The translations under genes and the position numbers were made by a program. The notes under the pieces are model-generated. The model worked only from the letters and a program-made list of their open reading frames with translations. It was not told the origin of the DNA and did not search any database. Positions 1-13,100 of a DNA stretch of 64,000 bases are shown piece after piece; the stretch's first letter is position 1; the number at the start of each line of letters is the position of its first letter. Origin of the DNA: Gonium pectorale (taxonomy: Eukaryota > Chlorophyta > Chlorophyceae > Chlamydomonadales > Volvocaceae); contig LSYV01000015.1 in assembly GCA_001584585.1 (NCBI GenBank), positions 379,972 through 443,971 of the forward strand, in the 5' to 3' direction.

Positions 1-153
1 GCAGCGTGCTACTCGTTATCCGCAGCTGGCACCCATACCCGGCATACCGGCATGCAGGTGAACCGACGAGACCGTGCAGTGTGCACCAATGTGCAGCTAT
101 TTGGGGCACGGAACATGGCCGCGGCAGGCCTCAGCATCCCAACCATGCCTTAC

Positions 154-3100
154 CCCCAGCCCGCCTCACCAGCCGCCACCATGCGCTCGAAGTCGTGCCT
201 AAGAGACTCCCCATCGTGGACAGCCGCCGCCTGCCCCGCACGCTCCTCCGCAAGCCGCGCCTCCGCCGCCGCTACCTTGCCGGCTGCCTCGGCCGCCGCA
301 GCCATCTGTGCGTCGAGCGACGCCTCCAGCCGGGCCGCTGCGTCACGGGCAGCGTCAAGCTCCTGCTGCAACGCCTCACGCTCCGCCTCAGCAGCCTACA
401 TGCGTTCAAAGCCAGAGGCAACTCCCGTGAGGCATCCTTTTCACGAAAGCCATCGGCTCAAGAAAGCTATTACAAGCACCATATCGTTGCTGGCCCAGAA
501 CCGTACACATCCGGCAATCTCCGAGCAGTGGCCCCTCAACTCCTGTCCATACCTGGAGCCTCGCTGCCGCCTCCTCCGCGCGTTGCTCCGCCGCAGCCGC
601 TGCCGCCACGTGGGATCCCACCTGCGCCTGCACCGCCTCCAGATGCTGCCGGCTGGCCTCCAGATCGCCCTTGAAGCTGCGCTGCAGCATCTGGAACTTG
701 CGGTTGCGCTCAGCAGCCTCCGCCTCCATCGCCCTGCGCATCACGTAAGGCGCGGAGCATGTAAGAGAATACACGATGCGACTTTGGTATACCAATAAAA
801 CACGTACGACTGTCGCAGGTGCATGGACCATGCTGCGAAAAACCCGGAGTCGTATGTAGTCAGACATGCCAAGCTACTCAAAGACAGGCACCCGCAGGAG
901 AAGAAAACAATTGCAGCCCTGAGATTGGGAACCCCATGCACTTCCGCGTATGCACCTTTACCCACCTGACCCGTTCCTCGAGCTGCTGCCGCGCCTTGTC
1001 CGCTTCAGCCGCTGCGTGCCGCGCTGCCGCCTTGTCCGCTTCGAGCCGCGAGGTGAGAGGGCCGAAGTCCGCCACCTGGCGACGGAACGGATGGCGCGGG
1101 CGGAACTATGAGGCCATGCAATCGCCTAGTCCGGTGTCGTGAGAATCACCATTTCGGGCACATGGATAGCACTAATCTTGTATCGAAAAGCGGCCCATTA
1201 TGTACAACAGCTGACCTTTTGTCGCAGTCGCTCGATGTCACCGCTGGCGGCCCGTAACGCCGCAAGCTCCTCCTCTGCCGTGGCCGCATGCTGCCGCACC
1301 GTCTCCAGCTCCGCTTGGGTTTCCTGTCACAGCGTGCGCAGCCGAACCAGAGGCACACGGGGTGGCAGGTCGCGCATCGAAGAATGAACTCAGACAGCAG
1401 CACGGCAAGTGCCTGCTGGTTAGCAGAGTCTGTCCAGCGGGTTCCCATCTCCAGTCCCGCTCTCGGCGCACCTGCATTGCAGTAGCATGTCGCGCCGCAG
1501 ACTCTTCCAACCGCGCCTGCCACTGCTTGATCAGGGCGGCCTGCGCTGACGCAAGCTCCTCGGCGCTTTTAGCCTCGCATTCGGAGCGGACCACTGCCGC
1601 GGTGGCAGCAGCAGCGTCACGCTCCGCAGTAAGGCTGTCCCGCAGGAGAGATACCTACGGTGCAGCATCCCAGTCATGTTTGGACTGTGTCATCAAAGCT
1701 ACTCTCCAGTACAGACCGTAAGGACCCGCAACCCCGCAGATAGCCGCACATCATCGCGCGCGAAAAAAATGGTTCTGGGTGTTCCATTGACGCAAACGAG
1801 CTGTTAACGCAGGTAATGTGGTTAAGCATCGCAGTAGAAGTCGTTTCACAACACCATATCACTCCTACGGTGTCTGTAGCTGCGTCTACTTGACACATAG
1901 TGGTTTTCCCAAGCAGATCTTCATCTGGTACGTCGAGTCGCCCTCAGACTCAGTGCATGGCTAGCGCACGGCGTCCGCTCTTTCACCCTTACAACAACAA
2001 CACAGCGGGCCACCTGCCTGCTGTTCAAGCTGGCGCGCTGCCGTGCGCGCCGCCACAGTCTCCTTCTCCATCTGCGTGAGCTTATGCTGGAGAGCAGATA
2101 CAGCCTCAGCGTGTGCAGCGTTGGCCGCCGCTGCGGTCGCCTCCAGCTCCGCCACCCGCTGTGTGGCTGCGGAGAGGCGCTGCGCCGCCAGCGTGACCTC
2201 GGCATGTGAACCCGTGCGAAGGGCCTCGAGCGCAGCGGCCTTCTCGGAGACCTGGGTGTCGGACGGCGGGTCAGCGTCGAGCTAGAGGCCACACTTCTAA
2301 TGCGACAACGACGCTATGCCTTCCCACTGCCGCACCCCACATGGAGCTCTTTGCCTCTCACAGCAGTATATATCCCGATACATGCCGAGTCCCGGAAATC
2401 GCGTTGCACACCTCGCGCTTGGCTTTATCATGGGCAGCCCGCACACTTGACAGCTCAGAGGCAGCTGTATCAGCCTTGGCGTGCCAGTCCTTGACCTCAG
2501 CCTTCACCCCAGCCAGCGAGCGCTCCGAAGCCTGCAGTGCCTCCGATCTGCAAGCCACAGGCACGAAACCGGTCGGTTAACAATGCTCATGTCTTCAGGC
2601 AAGGGCATACGGTTGGAGGTACACCTGACCGCAGCGCCTGCATCGATCGCGGCAGCCGCATCACTACTCCCAGATCCCTACTGGGAACCATGGTATGCTT
2701 ACTTGCTAGCCAGTTGCTGCTCAAGCTCGTTGATGCGGCCTTGCAGATGCGCGGTGTCTCTACGCGCCGCAGCAATAGCGTCCGCTGCCGCTCGGGACGC
2801 CTCGCCTCCCTCTCCCAGTTGCTGGGTCAGCTCCCGGACTTGCTCCAACAGTTCAGCCACCCGGCCCTGCAGCACTGTCGCCTCCGCCTCCATGTGACGC
2901 CGCGCGTTGTCCGCCTCACCACAGCGGCTTCGCGCCTCTGCCAACGACTTCGACGCCTCAGTCGCCTCCGCCTGAAGTCGGCGCACCTCAGCCTCGAGGC
3001 GTCCCACGTCCGCCTTAAGGAAGGCCTTCTCGTCGGCAAGGCCCCTGTACCGAGCCTCGGCCGCCTTGTTCGCGGCCTCCGCCTCCTCCCGAAGGGACGC

Positions 3101-6100
3101 CAGAGCCCGCGCCGCCTCCGCAGCGGCCACCTCCGCCTCCTCGGCACGGGACCTCAGCGCCTCCACCTCAGCTGCGCCGTGCTCCACACGTGCCGCTGAG
3201 GTCGAGAGCTGGGACTCCAGCTCCCGAATACGCTGTTCAGCTACAGCTAGCTCAGCGGCGGCGCGCCGCCGGGCCTCCTCTGCTGCTGCGCCCGCGTCGT
3301 CGCGCGCCTCCCGGGCTTCCCGCAGCTGAGCCGTAAGCCGCTGCAGCCGCTCCTCCGCCGAGGCCCGCTCCTGCTCGGCCCTCTGCGCCCTCTGCCGCCA
3401 GTCATGTAGCTCCACGTCTCGCCCCGCCAACTGATTCCGCAGCTGCGTTGCCGACTCTGCACAGACCTTGAGTTTTGCCACCTCACCACGCAGGCGCTCA
3501 AGCTCCTGCTCCGCATCAGCCAGCGGCTTCATGGACCCAGTGCCACTGCTGCGGCGGCGTGCATGCGTCTGCGCATCGGCGGGGCCTGCGCACGGCTTCA
3601 CGCCGTTCGCAGCGGCTTCAGCAGGCCTGCTCGGTGATGCCGCCCGCGTGCAGGCCGACTGTTTGCCCGACAGGTTTGCCAGTTCCTCCAGGAGCTCGTC
3701 CAAGCCAGTTGCGAAGGATGAGCTTGATGCCATTGAGGACTCGTACAGGGCGGCTGCGGACTCCAGCTGCCCAACGGCCACCGTCAGACGCTGCGCCATC
3801 TCGGATCCGCTGGAGGCAGCGCGGGCTTGCACGTCCAGCTGCCGGCGCAGCTCCTCGACCGTGTCGATCAGCTCATCCGTCTGCCGCCGGTGCCGCGCCT
3901 CCTCCGCCGCCAGCCGCTGCTGCAGGTCCTCCGCCTCGACCGCAGCGGCCGCCGCGCGGCCTTCTGCCTCCTGGCGCGAGGCCTCCGCATCCGCTGCCCG
4001 TTTGGCCTCCCGTTCCAGGGCGACGCCCCGCTCCTGCAACGCCTGGTGCTGCCGACCCAGCTCTGCCCGGAGCTGTGCTGCTTCCGACAACTGCTCCTCT
4101 GCCTGTTGCCGGGCGACGGAGAGCTGTGAATGGAGCTCGGTGACGGAGGCTCCAGCGCGGTCGGCATTCTGCTGTTGCTGTCGCCGCTGGTCTTCCAGCT
4201 CAGCCGCCAAGCGCGAGGACTCCGCAGCCGCTTCCAGCGCCCGCTCTTCCGCCTGCGTGCCGCGAGCCGGGTCACTGATCACCTCGACACATGCCGGCAG
4301 CGCAGCATAAAAGCAAGCAGCCAAACAAAACAAGTCACGCGCCGAAGCCTGTCCTAGCCTTTACTGTCAGCTAGCCGGCAACCGCCAACCGCCGCCCTGC
4401 CAAACGTGCCCCCACACCAACCTTGCGGAGGTCTCCCAGTGCAGCATCCAGCTGCTGGCGCAGCGCCTCAGCGGCATGGTCGACCTCGCTCGCCTTGCTC
4501 GCCTCAGCGATCGCCAGGGCAGCCGCATTCGCGTGGTGCCCCTGGAGCTCTGCCTCCAGCTGCACTAGTCGCTCGTCGCGTTGATGCAGGCCGCGTTGCA
4601 GCTCCTCAAGCTGCTGCGCCGTGCCTACTTGCGCAGCCGCCTTGTCACCTTACGGGGAAGCACCACCGCGGATGGCGGAGTGGCGACAAGGTCAACTACT
4701 AATCAACATGCGGGTCCACTTGCTCTTCGCAGCCAGGAAAGAAGCCTTAGTGTTCCTCAAATCAATACATCATGCAGTACGATGCAACTGCCCCGGCTCA
4801 CCAGACGCGCTACTCTCCACTCCTCTTCGCAGCTGCTCGGCCTCCGCCTCTAACTGAAGCAGCTTCCGTTGTGCCTCTTGCGCCGCCTGCTCCAGGGCCG
4901 TGTGCTTTGCCTGCAGCTCCAAGTGCTGCGTCTCGAGCTCCGTCAGCTGCTGCTTGGTGGCCATGAGTAGTTGGTACTGCCGGCGGCCCTTCGCCTCCAT
5001 GGTCTTGGCTTGCGTCTGGCTGGCCTCCAAGGCATCCTGGAGGACACAATGCCAGAACGCGGGAACCGCGGGGGTGAGGGAGCTAACAAATGATGTTAGA
5101 ACTGGGTGATTCTACCGCATCATCATACAGCGGTTGCGGCAACCAGCGCCAGCTGTTGTAGGGTGTACAGGCGGCAGTCGCTACCCGCATGCGCGCGCTG
5201 GGTTGGCGCACCCGTTGTACGTGCACTCTGCGCGTGAAAACCTCGCGTCCAAACACCCAGGAGGCGGCATACTGTAACTATTTTATGAGACGGCTTCGAA
5301 CAATGCGATTCCGATGAGCGGCGGCAGCAAGCCAGTGCCAGTCTGGGCTGGGAGCCCTTCCTGGTTGGACGAGGGGGACTCACGGCGCTGAGGGGCATCC
5401 ATGCCTCTGCATACGGCTGCACAAGCCTTGTTGCCCACCTTGAGCCGCCGCAGTTCCTCCTGATCCTCGCTGCTCCCGCTCCCCTGCCCGGCCATCCTGA
5501 TTGCCTGCTCCAGCTCCCCCTGGATGGCCTCCAAACGCCGCTCCGCGGCCAACCGTGAAGACTGCTCCCGGCCCAGCTCCTCCTTGGCGTCCTCCAGCTC
5601 GCCAAGCGCGTCGCTGGCAGCCTGTGTACCGCACGAGTCAACCCACCGGGCAACTGTGCGTTTGGTAGTGGAGATGGCCGGGACGCAAGGCGGCTGCTGT
5701 AAATTGGTGCGGCACTTGGGAAAACGCAAAGCGTCGATGTGCAACGAACTCTACGCCAGTGCCAAGGAACTTGCGCCTGCACTGATGGCGCGAAACCCGC
5801 TCCGGCACGCTGACGCAGGTACCTCCTCAAGCGCCTGGAGCTTGCGTCGGAGAGCCCCGTTCTCCTCTCGAAGGTGGACGATGAGAGAGCCATCCTAGGG
5901 TTGGGCGGGGGCGTTGCGTGCGAGTGTCACTTAGTAGCTCAACTACGAGGGCCGATGGGAAGAGCTGAAGGTGACGAAACGTGCGCGTACCTGCTCACTC
6001 AATGCTGATGTAGCGTCGTCCCCAAGACCCCTGTTGTCCGCGGCCTGCAGAGAATGCAGCTTCACTGAACGAGCCACAGTCATCGGGGGTTGGCCCCACC

Positions 6101-6417
6101 GCCGCTTACCGGCTTGGCGGCCTGGCCGGGCTCAAGCACTAGCACGCTGCTGGCAAGCTTGTCAAGCTGCCCCGTCAGCTGCTGCTTCGCAGAGTTCTGC
6201 GGAGCAGGCAGTTGCACGCCATTCAGTGTGCACCTCAGTTGTTCAGCTGACAATGTCCTCCAATGTGACGATCACAGCACGCTGCAAGTGCTGGGAAGGC
6301 GAAACACATCTGCCCACATCTGCCCCTGCCTACCAAGGTGGAGTCAAGTCCAGCCTCCTTGATCACAGAGCCAGCTTGCTCAGTTACAAGCTTTGTAATG
6401 TTGTTGAGCGACCACAT
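154..6417 (-). CDS. Long coiled-coil, golgin-like protein (3' end beyond left edge)
   Basis: Predicted exons in transcription order: 6417-6334, 6196-6110, 6044-5991, 5894-5823, 5621-5439, 5036-4802, 4624-4422, 4252-2703, 2547-2412, 2281-2014, 1654-1472, 1323-1216, 1075-966, 733-553, 395 to about 154. That gives more than 1200 residues before the edge. Almost every exon encodes charged heptad-type coiled coil rich in Ala, Glu, Leu, Gln and Arg. One break in the large exon (around 3480-3760) is Ser/Pro/basic-rich. The first exon starts MWSLNNITKLVTEQAGSV, a short amphipathic stretch ahead of the coil. Plant golgins GC3/GC4 also begin MWS, and Golgi tethers often start with such a membrane-sensing helix, so a Golgi or vesicle tether is my inference; a centrosomal or flagellar coiled-coil protein is equally possible. 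Phases agree at all junctions except 2014/1654, where a mini-exon or another splice site is needed. No C-terminal GRIP or GRAB domain can be seen because the gene leaves the window. Confidence 0.72.
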
Positions 6418-7134
6418 TCCTCCTAATCCTGCTCAATGGTGCACCGAGCGTGTGTGTGTCTCCCGTGTTACTACGGTTTTCCTTGCAAACTTGCAAATAA
6501 GTATAAGTGCTCGTCGGGTACCAGGGAGGTGTGCACTGCGTTGCACGACACCTTTGTGCGAACCGTGCGAAATAAGCAATGTGTTGCCACATCCCATATC
6601 TGTCCATTCTCACACGAAACTGCCTTTGCTGATGCGTTATCGCCTTGCTTTCCGCAAAACCCCGCGCACAACAACGCGCTGTGACCAACGTCACTGGCTT
6701 TGCTGCGTGTATGAACATCTGTAGTAAGACGATGTCAGCGATGTAGGCCAGCTTGGTTTGGCTTTCCCGGAGAAATGGCGTCGAGCGTCAAGTTCAAGGA
6801 GGCGAGTGATTTATGGAAGGAAGCTCTTATATTATGGCTTTGAGCTTTGCGAGTGTGCAGCTGCGCGCATGCGAATAATAGCCGTGTCCTTTCGCTGACC
6901 TGCTGCCAGCGAGCCTGCTGCGGCTGCGGCTCGCTGCTGTGCGCTTCCAGAGTTGCTTGCAAGGCAAACTGGTTTCATCTTGAGGATCATGACATGCCCC
7001 CGCCGTTCCGCCTGCTGCTAAGCTGCTTGCAACCTCATGCATACAGCAGACATACATACCCACCGCACCTCGCCCCACCGCAGCCCGTTTCTGCAAGCTC
7101 CTAACGCACACTAACCCCTCTGTGCGTTCAGCAG
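6418..7134. promoter_or_regulatory. Divergent intergenic region and unresolved first exon of the Tudor-like gene
   Basis: This lies between the start of the minus-strand coiled-coil gene and the first recognisable exon of the plus-strand Tudor-like gene. It should hold both promoters, the 5' UTRs and at least one short 5' exon of the plus gene, because the exon at 7135 has no in-frame ATG. An ATG in good context lies at 6775 (agaaATGGCG), but its short frame uses the rare codon TTA and has no convincing phase-0 donor, so I do not assign it. No TATA box or other site is clear enough to name. Confidence 0.4.
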
Positions 7135-10100
7135 GTGGATGCGGTGGTGCTCCAGGACCCGGAGGAGCACAACTACAGTGCCCTCTACCAAGCTGCCTGC
7201 AACCTTCCAGAAGTGATTGTGGATGTGCGGGGACTTCGGCGGGCGCGGATCCTTGGCGGCCACCGTGCGTCGTGTGCTTCCATCTTCGTCGTGCCTGTCC
7301 CGGCAGACACAGTACCCAAGCACGCCCCCCTGCTGCTCAAACCCAACTATGGCCTATGCCCACGCACGAACGGGGTTGCAAAGGTTCTGCCCGTCGCGGA
7401 GCCTACACGTGGCGCCCGAGCACTTTCACTCCTGGAGTTCTGGTGAGTACAAGTTGGAAAGGGGTTTGGAGGGATCAGCGGCGACGTGATAAATCTATCT
7501 ATTTATAATTATTGTTTGGCACAAATATTTCCAACACGACCAGCTAGCTGGTTTTCATTCGCTGCGGCACTTTGCATGCGAAACGGGGAAACGGTTCAGA
7601 AGAGGTAGGAGTGAAACTGCACAGCAGGACGCAACACGTACGCCAACAGGGATCTTCTTGGTTTGCTTGTTAGTTAACGTCACAGAAGTCTTGATTCATC
7701 AGTTGCGCTGGGCTTTTCGCTTTGTTGCTGCTTCGTTCGCCCGCCCTACCTAAGCTGCGCTTCCAGTGCGTAGTGGTAGCCAAACCTAATCAACACATGG
7801 TACATGCATGAGTGCATACATGGATGTATGGTCGCATGCATGTAAAAAGTATTACCGGTCCTACATGCTGGATGCAATTTATCCAATCATGCGGAATGCC
7901 CATGGCTGCTGCTCCCTGTCATTGTCAATAGGTTGGGCAATGACGGCTCAAGAGTCCCACAGTCTCAGGCCCCAGAAGACGAACGGCAGTCGGACCAGGA
8001 ATGCCTGCGGGATTGCCTGGTGGTGGACCCAGCTGGGAAGGTATGTACGCCTTGTCCACCCTACCTTCTAGAGCTAGATAGAGATGTATGGGGAAAACAA
8101 GATGACAAACACATTTGTGTTTGTCATTGTACCAGCTGGTAACAGTAGTGCGGCCATCCGTGCGTGCGCGTGATGTACTTGATGGCTGGCTTGATGAGCA
8201 GCAACGGTTACATATGATGTTACCCTACATGCATGCATGATGCCCGACTCAACTACAACAAGAGCCACCCTTGATCAAGCTAGCTAACGCCCGCCGTACG
8301 TAACGTACCTGCCTCAGGCCGAGATGAGCCTTCTGGACTACTTGAAGCAAACGGGCGACATCCTGGGCGGGCCGCGGCTGGTGGGGCGCGCCATTCGTGT
8401 CTTGTGGTGAGTCCGCCGGCGGCATGCAACTGTCTATGCTGTGTAGCTCCGCTTCAGCACTCCTGGTAGGGTTCTGTATGGTCACGCTTTGTGAAGTGCG
8501 TGCGCGGGCAGACGTGCAGCAAGCTAAGCCCGCCACCTGCTGACGTACGTCATGTATGGGGTAAACGGGCGGCCCTTCATTATTACCATACATGCATGCA
8601 AACACGTGTTTTGCTCCATCTACCATCACTGGGCCGGTCCATCCATGCACATGCGCTATTGACCAAAAGGGATTCATTGCTGCGGTACGGGTGCAATGCC
8701 TCAGATAGACCAGAGCCAGGAGGCCACTTAGCCTGATAACTGTAGACGCAATCAGTAAGCCGCTTGTACGTACATATGCATGCAGCACGGTGCACATCTA
8801 GCTATGGGTAAGATAAGATAGCACTGGGAGGGTCCAGATTCTTGTTAATTACATTGCTAAGCGTCATGGCATGTGCACCATAGACTGGCTGCTGATGAGT
8901 TATGTGAGTATAAATGCTGGGACTTTAAGCAATGACGCTAACGGATGCTGGCTAGCTATTACGGCAACACGCACTGGCAGGATTTGGACATGCATGCCCT
9001 CCTGGTTTTCCCATGATTGACTTTTGTTATCATAGTCAAGAACACGTATCTGCAGTTGAGTGCTCCTGTACCTACTGCACCTTCCTCTATTAGTGCACCC
9101 TTCGATTAGCTAGGGCGACGCAGTCCATCGTGCCGGGTGCGCCGCCTCTATGCGCAGGCCGTCAGGTCGCTGACAAGCAAGCGAACTTCACGCATCGCAA
9201 TCACAACGCATTGCTGATGTTTCATTCTACAATAACCGCTGTTGTGCGCGGAGGCGTTGGTATGAACATTACGACTGCTGGCACAGCCATCCCCAATAAT
9301 CAACGCCCCATCCATCCCCCGTCAACGCCCCATCCATCCCCCAACCTAGATATATATATCTAGCTGCAGGCCTACCTGCCTGCTGCCTGCCTGCCCGCCA
9401 CATCGTCAGCCTGCTGATGATTATTGCAAGTTCATACTACACACACACACACAAACACGCTTCAGCATATTGCCATGCCTCCCGTCTTATATATGTAGGT
9501 GGGACGAGGCGGACGATAATGGCAGGTACGACCCGAAGTGGTTTCTGGCGGAGATTCGCAAGTACGATGCAAAGTCTGGCAAGCACTCGGTAAGACCATC
9601 CCTTCGTTCTCATCAGTATCCCGGATGTCGCCTGTTGCATGCCTTACTAGATAGCTTTCTGCCTCGCTCGGTGGCCTACTAATATGGCACGCGGCAGCAC
9701 CGTGCGTGCCTACTACTATCCGCGCACCCTTACCCGTGGGTTGCCTCGAGCGACCGACGTCCTTAATACACACCCGTGGTTCGCCGGGCGTATATATTAT
9801 TATTGTTTATTTCTATTATCTATCCACGCTCCCTTAGCGTTTGCGGTACATACGCACCTGTGCTTGTTATATATGCTGTTTAGTATGCTCGATGCAAGCT
9901 AAGCTAGCTAGCTGATGGATGGATTGTTGTGCATGATTTTATGATGCCTGGGGACGTAGTGATGTGTAGGTTTTATTCGCTTACTATTCCCCATGTATCC
10001 ATCTATCTCCACCTTCATCTTCACGTACCTTCATTCCCCTTCTAGAGAAAGGTTATACCCTTTCCTACACCATCTATCTATCACCATCCATCCCTATGAT

Positions 10101-13100
10101 CTTGACCTCCATGCCCACACACAGATCAAATACAAGGTGGTGGACCTGGCGGAGCCGCAGGAGCAGATCTTTCTGGCGCTGACGCTCCACCACATGAGCC
10201 GCTACGACCCGGAGGCCCTGGATTGCGCCAGGCCCGCACAGCCGTGGGCCCTCGCCAGCAGCAATAACCACGTAAGTGAACCCTCCGTAGCGGTGTATGT
10301 GATTGGTAGGTTGTGCTGTCTTAGGGCATGCACGCCGGGTCGCGTTATTACGTGCGCGATAAAGGGGAACTTAACTTAATTGTACATGTGTAACAGTCTG
10401 CGTGAGGCAGCACCTAGCCAGCGATGGCAGCTAGCCGCACCCTGCTTACTTGTGCCATGCATGCATGTGTGAAGCAGTGCACCGTACCAGTGAGCAAGTG
10501 GCCGTCAGGGCGGGCGGGCGTGGCCGCCTGCAGCAGGAAGTGCGTCGCAGGGCATCCATCTGCGTGCAGGCAGGCACGCCATGCATCTCTCGTACCCCAC
10601 AGAATTACTACCTGCCGAGAGTTTTACATGCCGCATGCATACATATATATCTGCACAATATGGGCGAAATAAAATTCTTCTGTCCGTGCGACGCAAACTA
10701 CCACCTTCACGGTGATACCAGCAGGACGGTCTTATGATATGTCTGTGAAAATTTACGATACCCAATCTCACCCAGAACCCATACAAGCCCTGCCGGCGGT
10801 CGATAGTGTGAATCACCGCCGGTTGATAGTGTTGTAAGCGAATTTGCTGCTGCTCGTAATAAGCATGCCACGTGCAAGACCTGTATGTGGGCAATTCGAC
10901 TATGTCTTATGAATTAAACGACGGTATGCATGCACGCATCATTGCATGCATGATACAACACAACCTATGCCACTTGATTGGCTGTACATAGTGTCCATGC
11001 AGTACTTCGGACGTTTTCAGGTAGCCAGTTGTGCCAGCGAGGCGCAAACGTGCATGCATAGGGTGTATATATGGGATAGCGACTTTATATTGCAGCTTAT
11101 TTCGAAATGATGATGTGCAGCACCCCGCCGTAAGTAAGCACGCCGTCAGCCCGCTAGCTGCTTGCTTGATGAATGCTGCAAATCCAAATATCTGCCGCTG
11201 CTGATGTATGGCAGGCTCTATCTGTTGGAGAATGTCAGGCGGACGGCTGGGATTGCGTACGAATTGCGGGCGGCTCCCCACCATTGCCTCTAGGTGACGG
11301 AGCCACACCTGACTGAACCGCTGCGCTCCCTGCCTTGATCCACCGCAGGATGCGCCCTCGTCACCGTCGGATGACGACAGGAGCCCGGTGGCAGTTGTTG
11401 CTGCAAAGTCACAGATTCAAATCAAGGCCGAGGCGCAGGATAACGCACACCCGAAGGCAGAGCAGCAGCAACCAGACAGGCCCGACACCGGCGCCGGCGC
11501 GCGCCCAGCCGGCCTTGCAGATGCAAACCCTAAGATACCCCTGCCTGGCAGCGGCGGCTTCCTGTCAAGCGGTCGCAGCGGCGGCCGGGGCAGGAGCCGA
11601 GGCCGTGGAGCTGGCGGCCGGGGCATGGGGGGGTGCGCTGTCGCCGGCGGTGGAGCCGGTGCAGCTAATCCCCCGGCAAACACCGACGCTCCGGCGTTGT
11701 CCACTGGTGGCCACACCGTGAGTCCGGTGCAGGTACAGGTGGTGCGGAGGAAGTACCGGCGCAGCGCGCCGCTTCTCGGCGGGTCGCGGGAGCTGGCTGC
11801 CCTTCTAAAGCACGACATCGGCAGGCCGGTGGTGTCGCCCGCCGGCGAGGATGGACGCGAAGCCGAAGCGGCGTTGCCCGAAAGGCGCGAGACGCGGATC
11901 GCCAAGCCAGCCGTGGCCCAGCCAGCAGCAGTGGCGGCGGCGGGGTTGGGGCACCCCCGGCGCAAGACATGGCACGCCGCAAACTGCGGTGATGGCGGAA
12001 GGCCCGCGTCGGAAGCGACGCCGGCCGACGCAGCCCCGTCGGGAGGGGGCCCCAGCCAGGCCGGAGGTGCTGCGGTGGGGCGGCGCGTGCAGCCCAATGC
12101 CTGCGAGACTTCAACCGTCGGGAGCCTGAAGTCCCCGCTGCAGGACCCGTGGAAGAGCAGCCAAGCCTCGGCCGACAGGAAGCAGCGAAGCATGCAGGAG
12201 CTTGCGGCGCGGGCGCAGAGCGTGCAGCGCGCAGCGCCGTGGGAGCTCCTGAACCTGAACAAGGACCTTCCCCGGGCTTGGCCTCCGGCGCCCATTGGCC
12301 TGCCGCACAAGAAGCTGGGCCGGTCCAAGTCGGCCGCTAACTTGGCTGGAATCCCTGCCGGCCGCTCCGGGCCCCCTGCAGGCGGCTCCGGGGCCGATGC
12401 TGGAGGCGATGTGGCCGCTGCCGGCGGTTCCGGGGCAGCCGGTCTAAAGCAAGGGTCAGGGGCGGGGACGTCAGCCAGGACGCTGCGTGGGCGGCAGGAT
12501 GGGGACGACGGCAAGGAGAACATGGACCCCCCGCTGAAGCGCGCGCGATTGGCCCAAAGTGCACGCTCGCGCTCGCGCTCTGGTGCAGACGCCAGGGCAG
12601 ATGCGGGGCCGCAGCCTGGCAATGCGCCGGCTGCGCCGGTTGCTGCAGCGGATGGACCAGCTGGGGGCATGGCGGCGGAGCCCCGTGACGCGGAGGCGGC
12701 CAAGGAGGCACCCCAGCAAGAGCCCGCGGTCAGAATGACTGAGGCCGCCGCAGTACAGCCGCCGGAGGCTGTGACGAAACGGGAAGCTATCGACGGGCGC
12801 ACTGTGGACGTTGCCAGCGCCAGCGGAGGGACTTCACCCGCCGCCGGAAGGCCGGTGAGCGTCCTCCGAGGCCGTCGCGTCAAGCTTGCCAGCAGCGCGC
12901 CTAAGGACAGTGCTCGTATGAAAGGGCTCAAAACCGCAGATTCACTTCCGGCACTAATGCAAAGCGACGATTCTGCGGAGCCGTCGACACAGGTGCCTGC
13001 AAGGAATGCGGATGTTTCTGCAGCAGCCGCAGCCGGCGCTGACGCCGCGGCGGCCCCCGCTGCTAGCTTGCCGGACCCGGCGCTTGGATTGTCACCGAAG

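Noticed and set aside
6235..6417. Idea that this short minus frame is an independent small protein
   Set aside because: Its last codons are intron; with the GTAGGC donor it becomes the first exon of the coiled-coil gene in perfect phase with 6196-6110.
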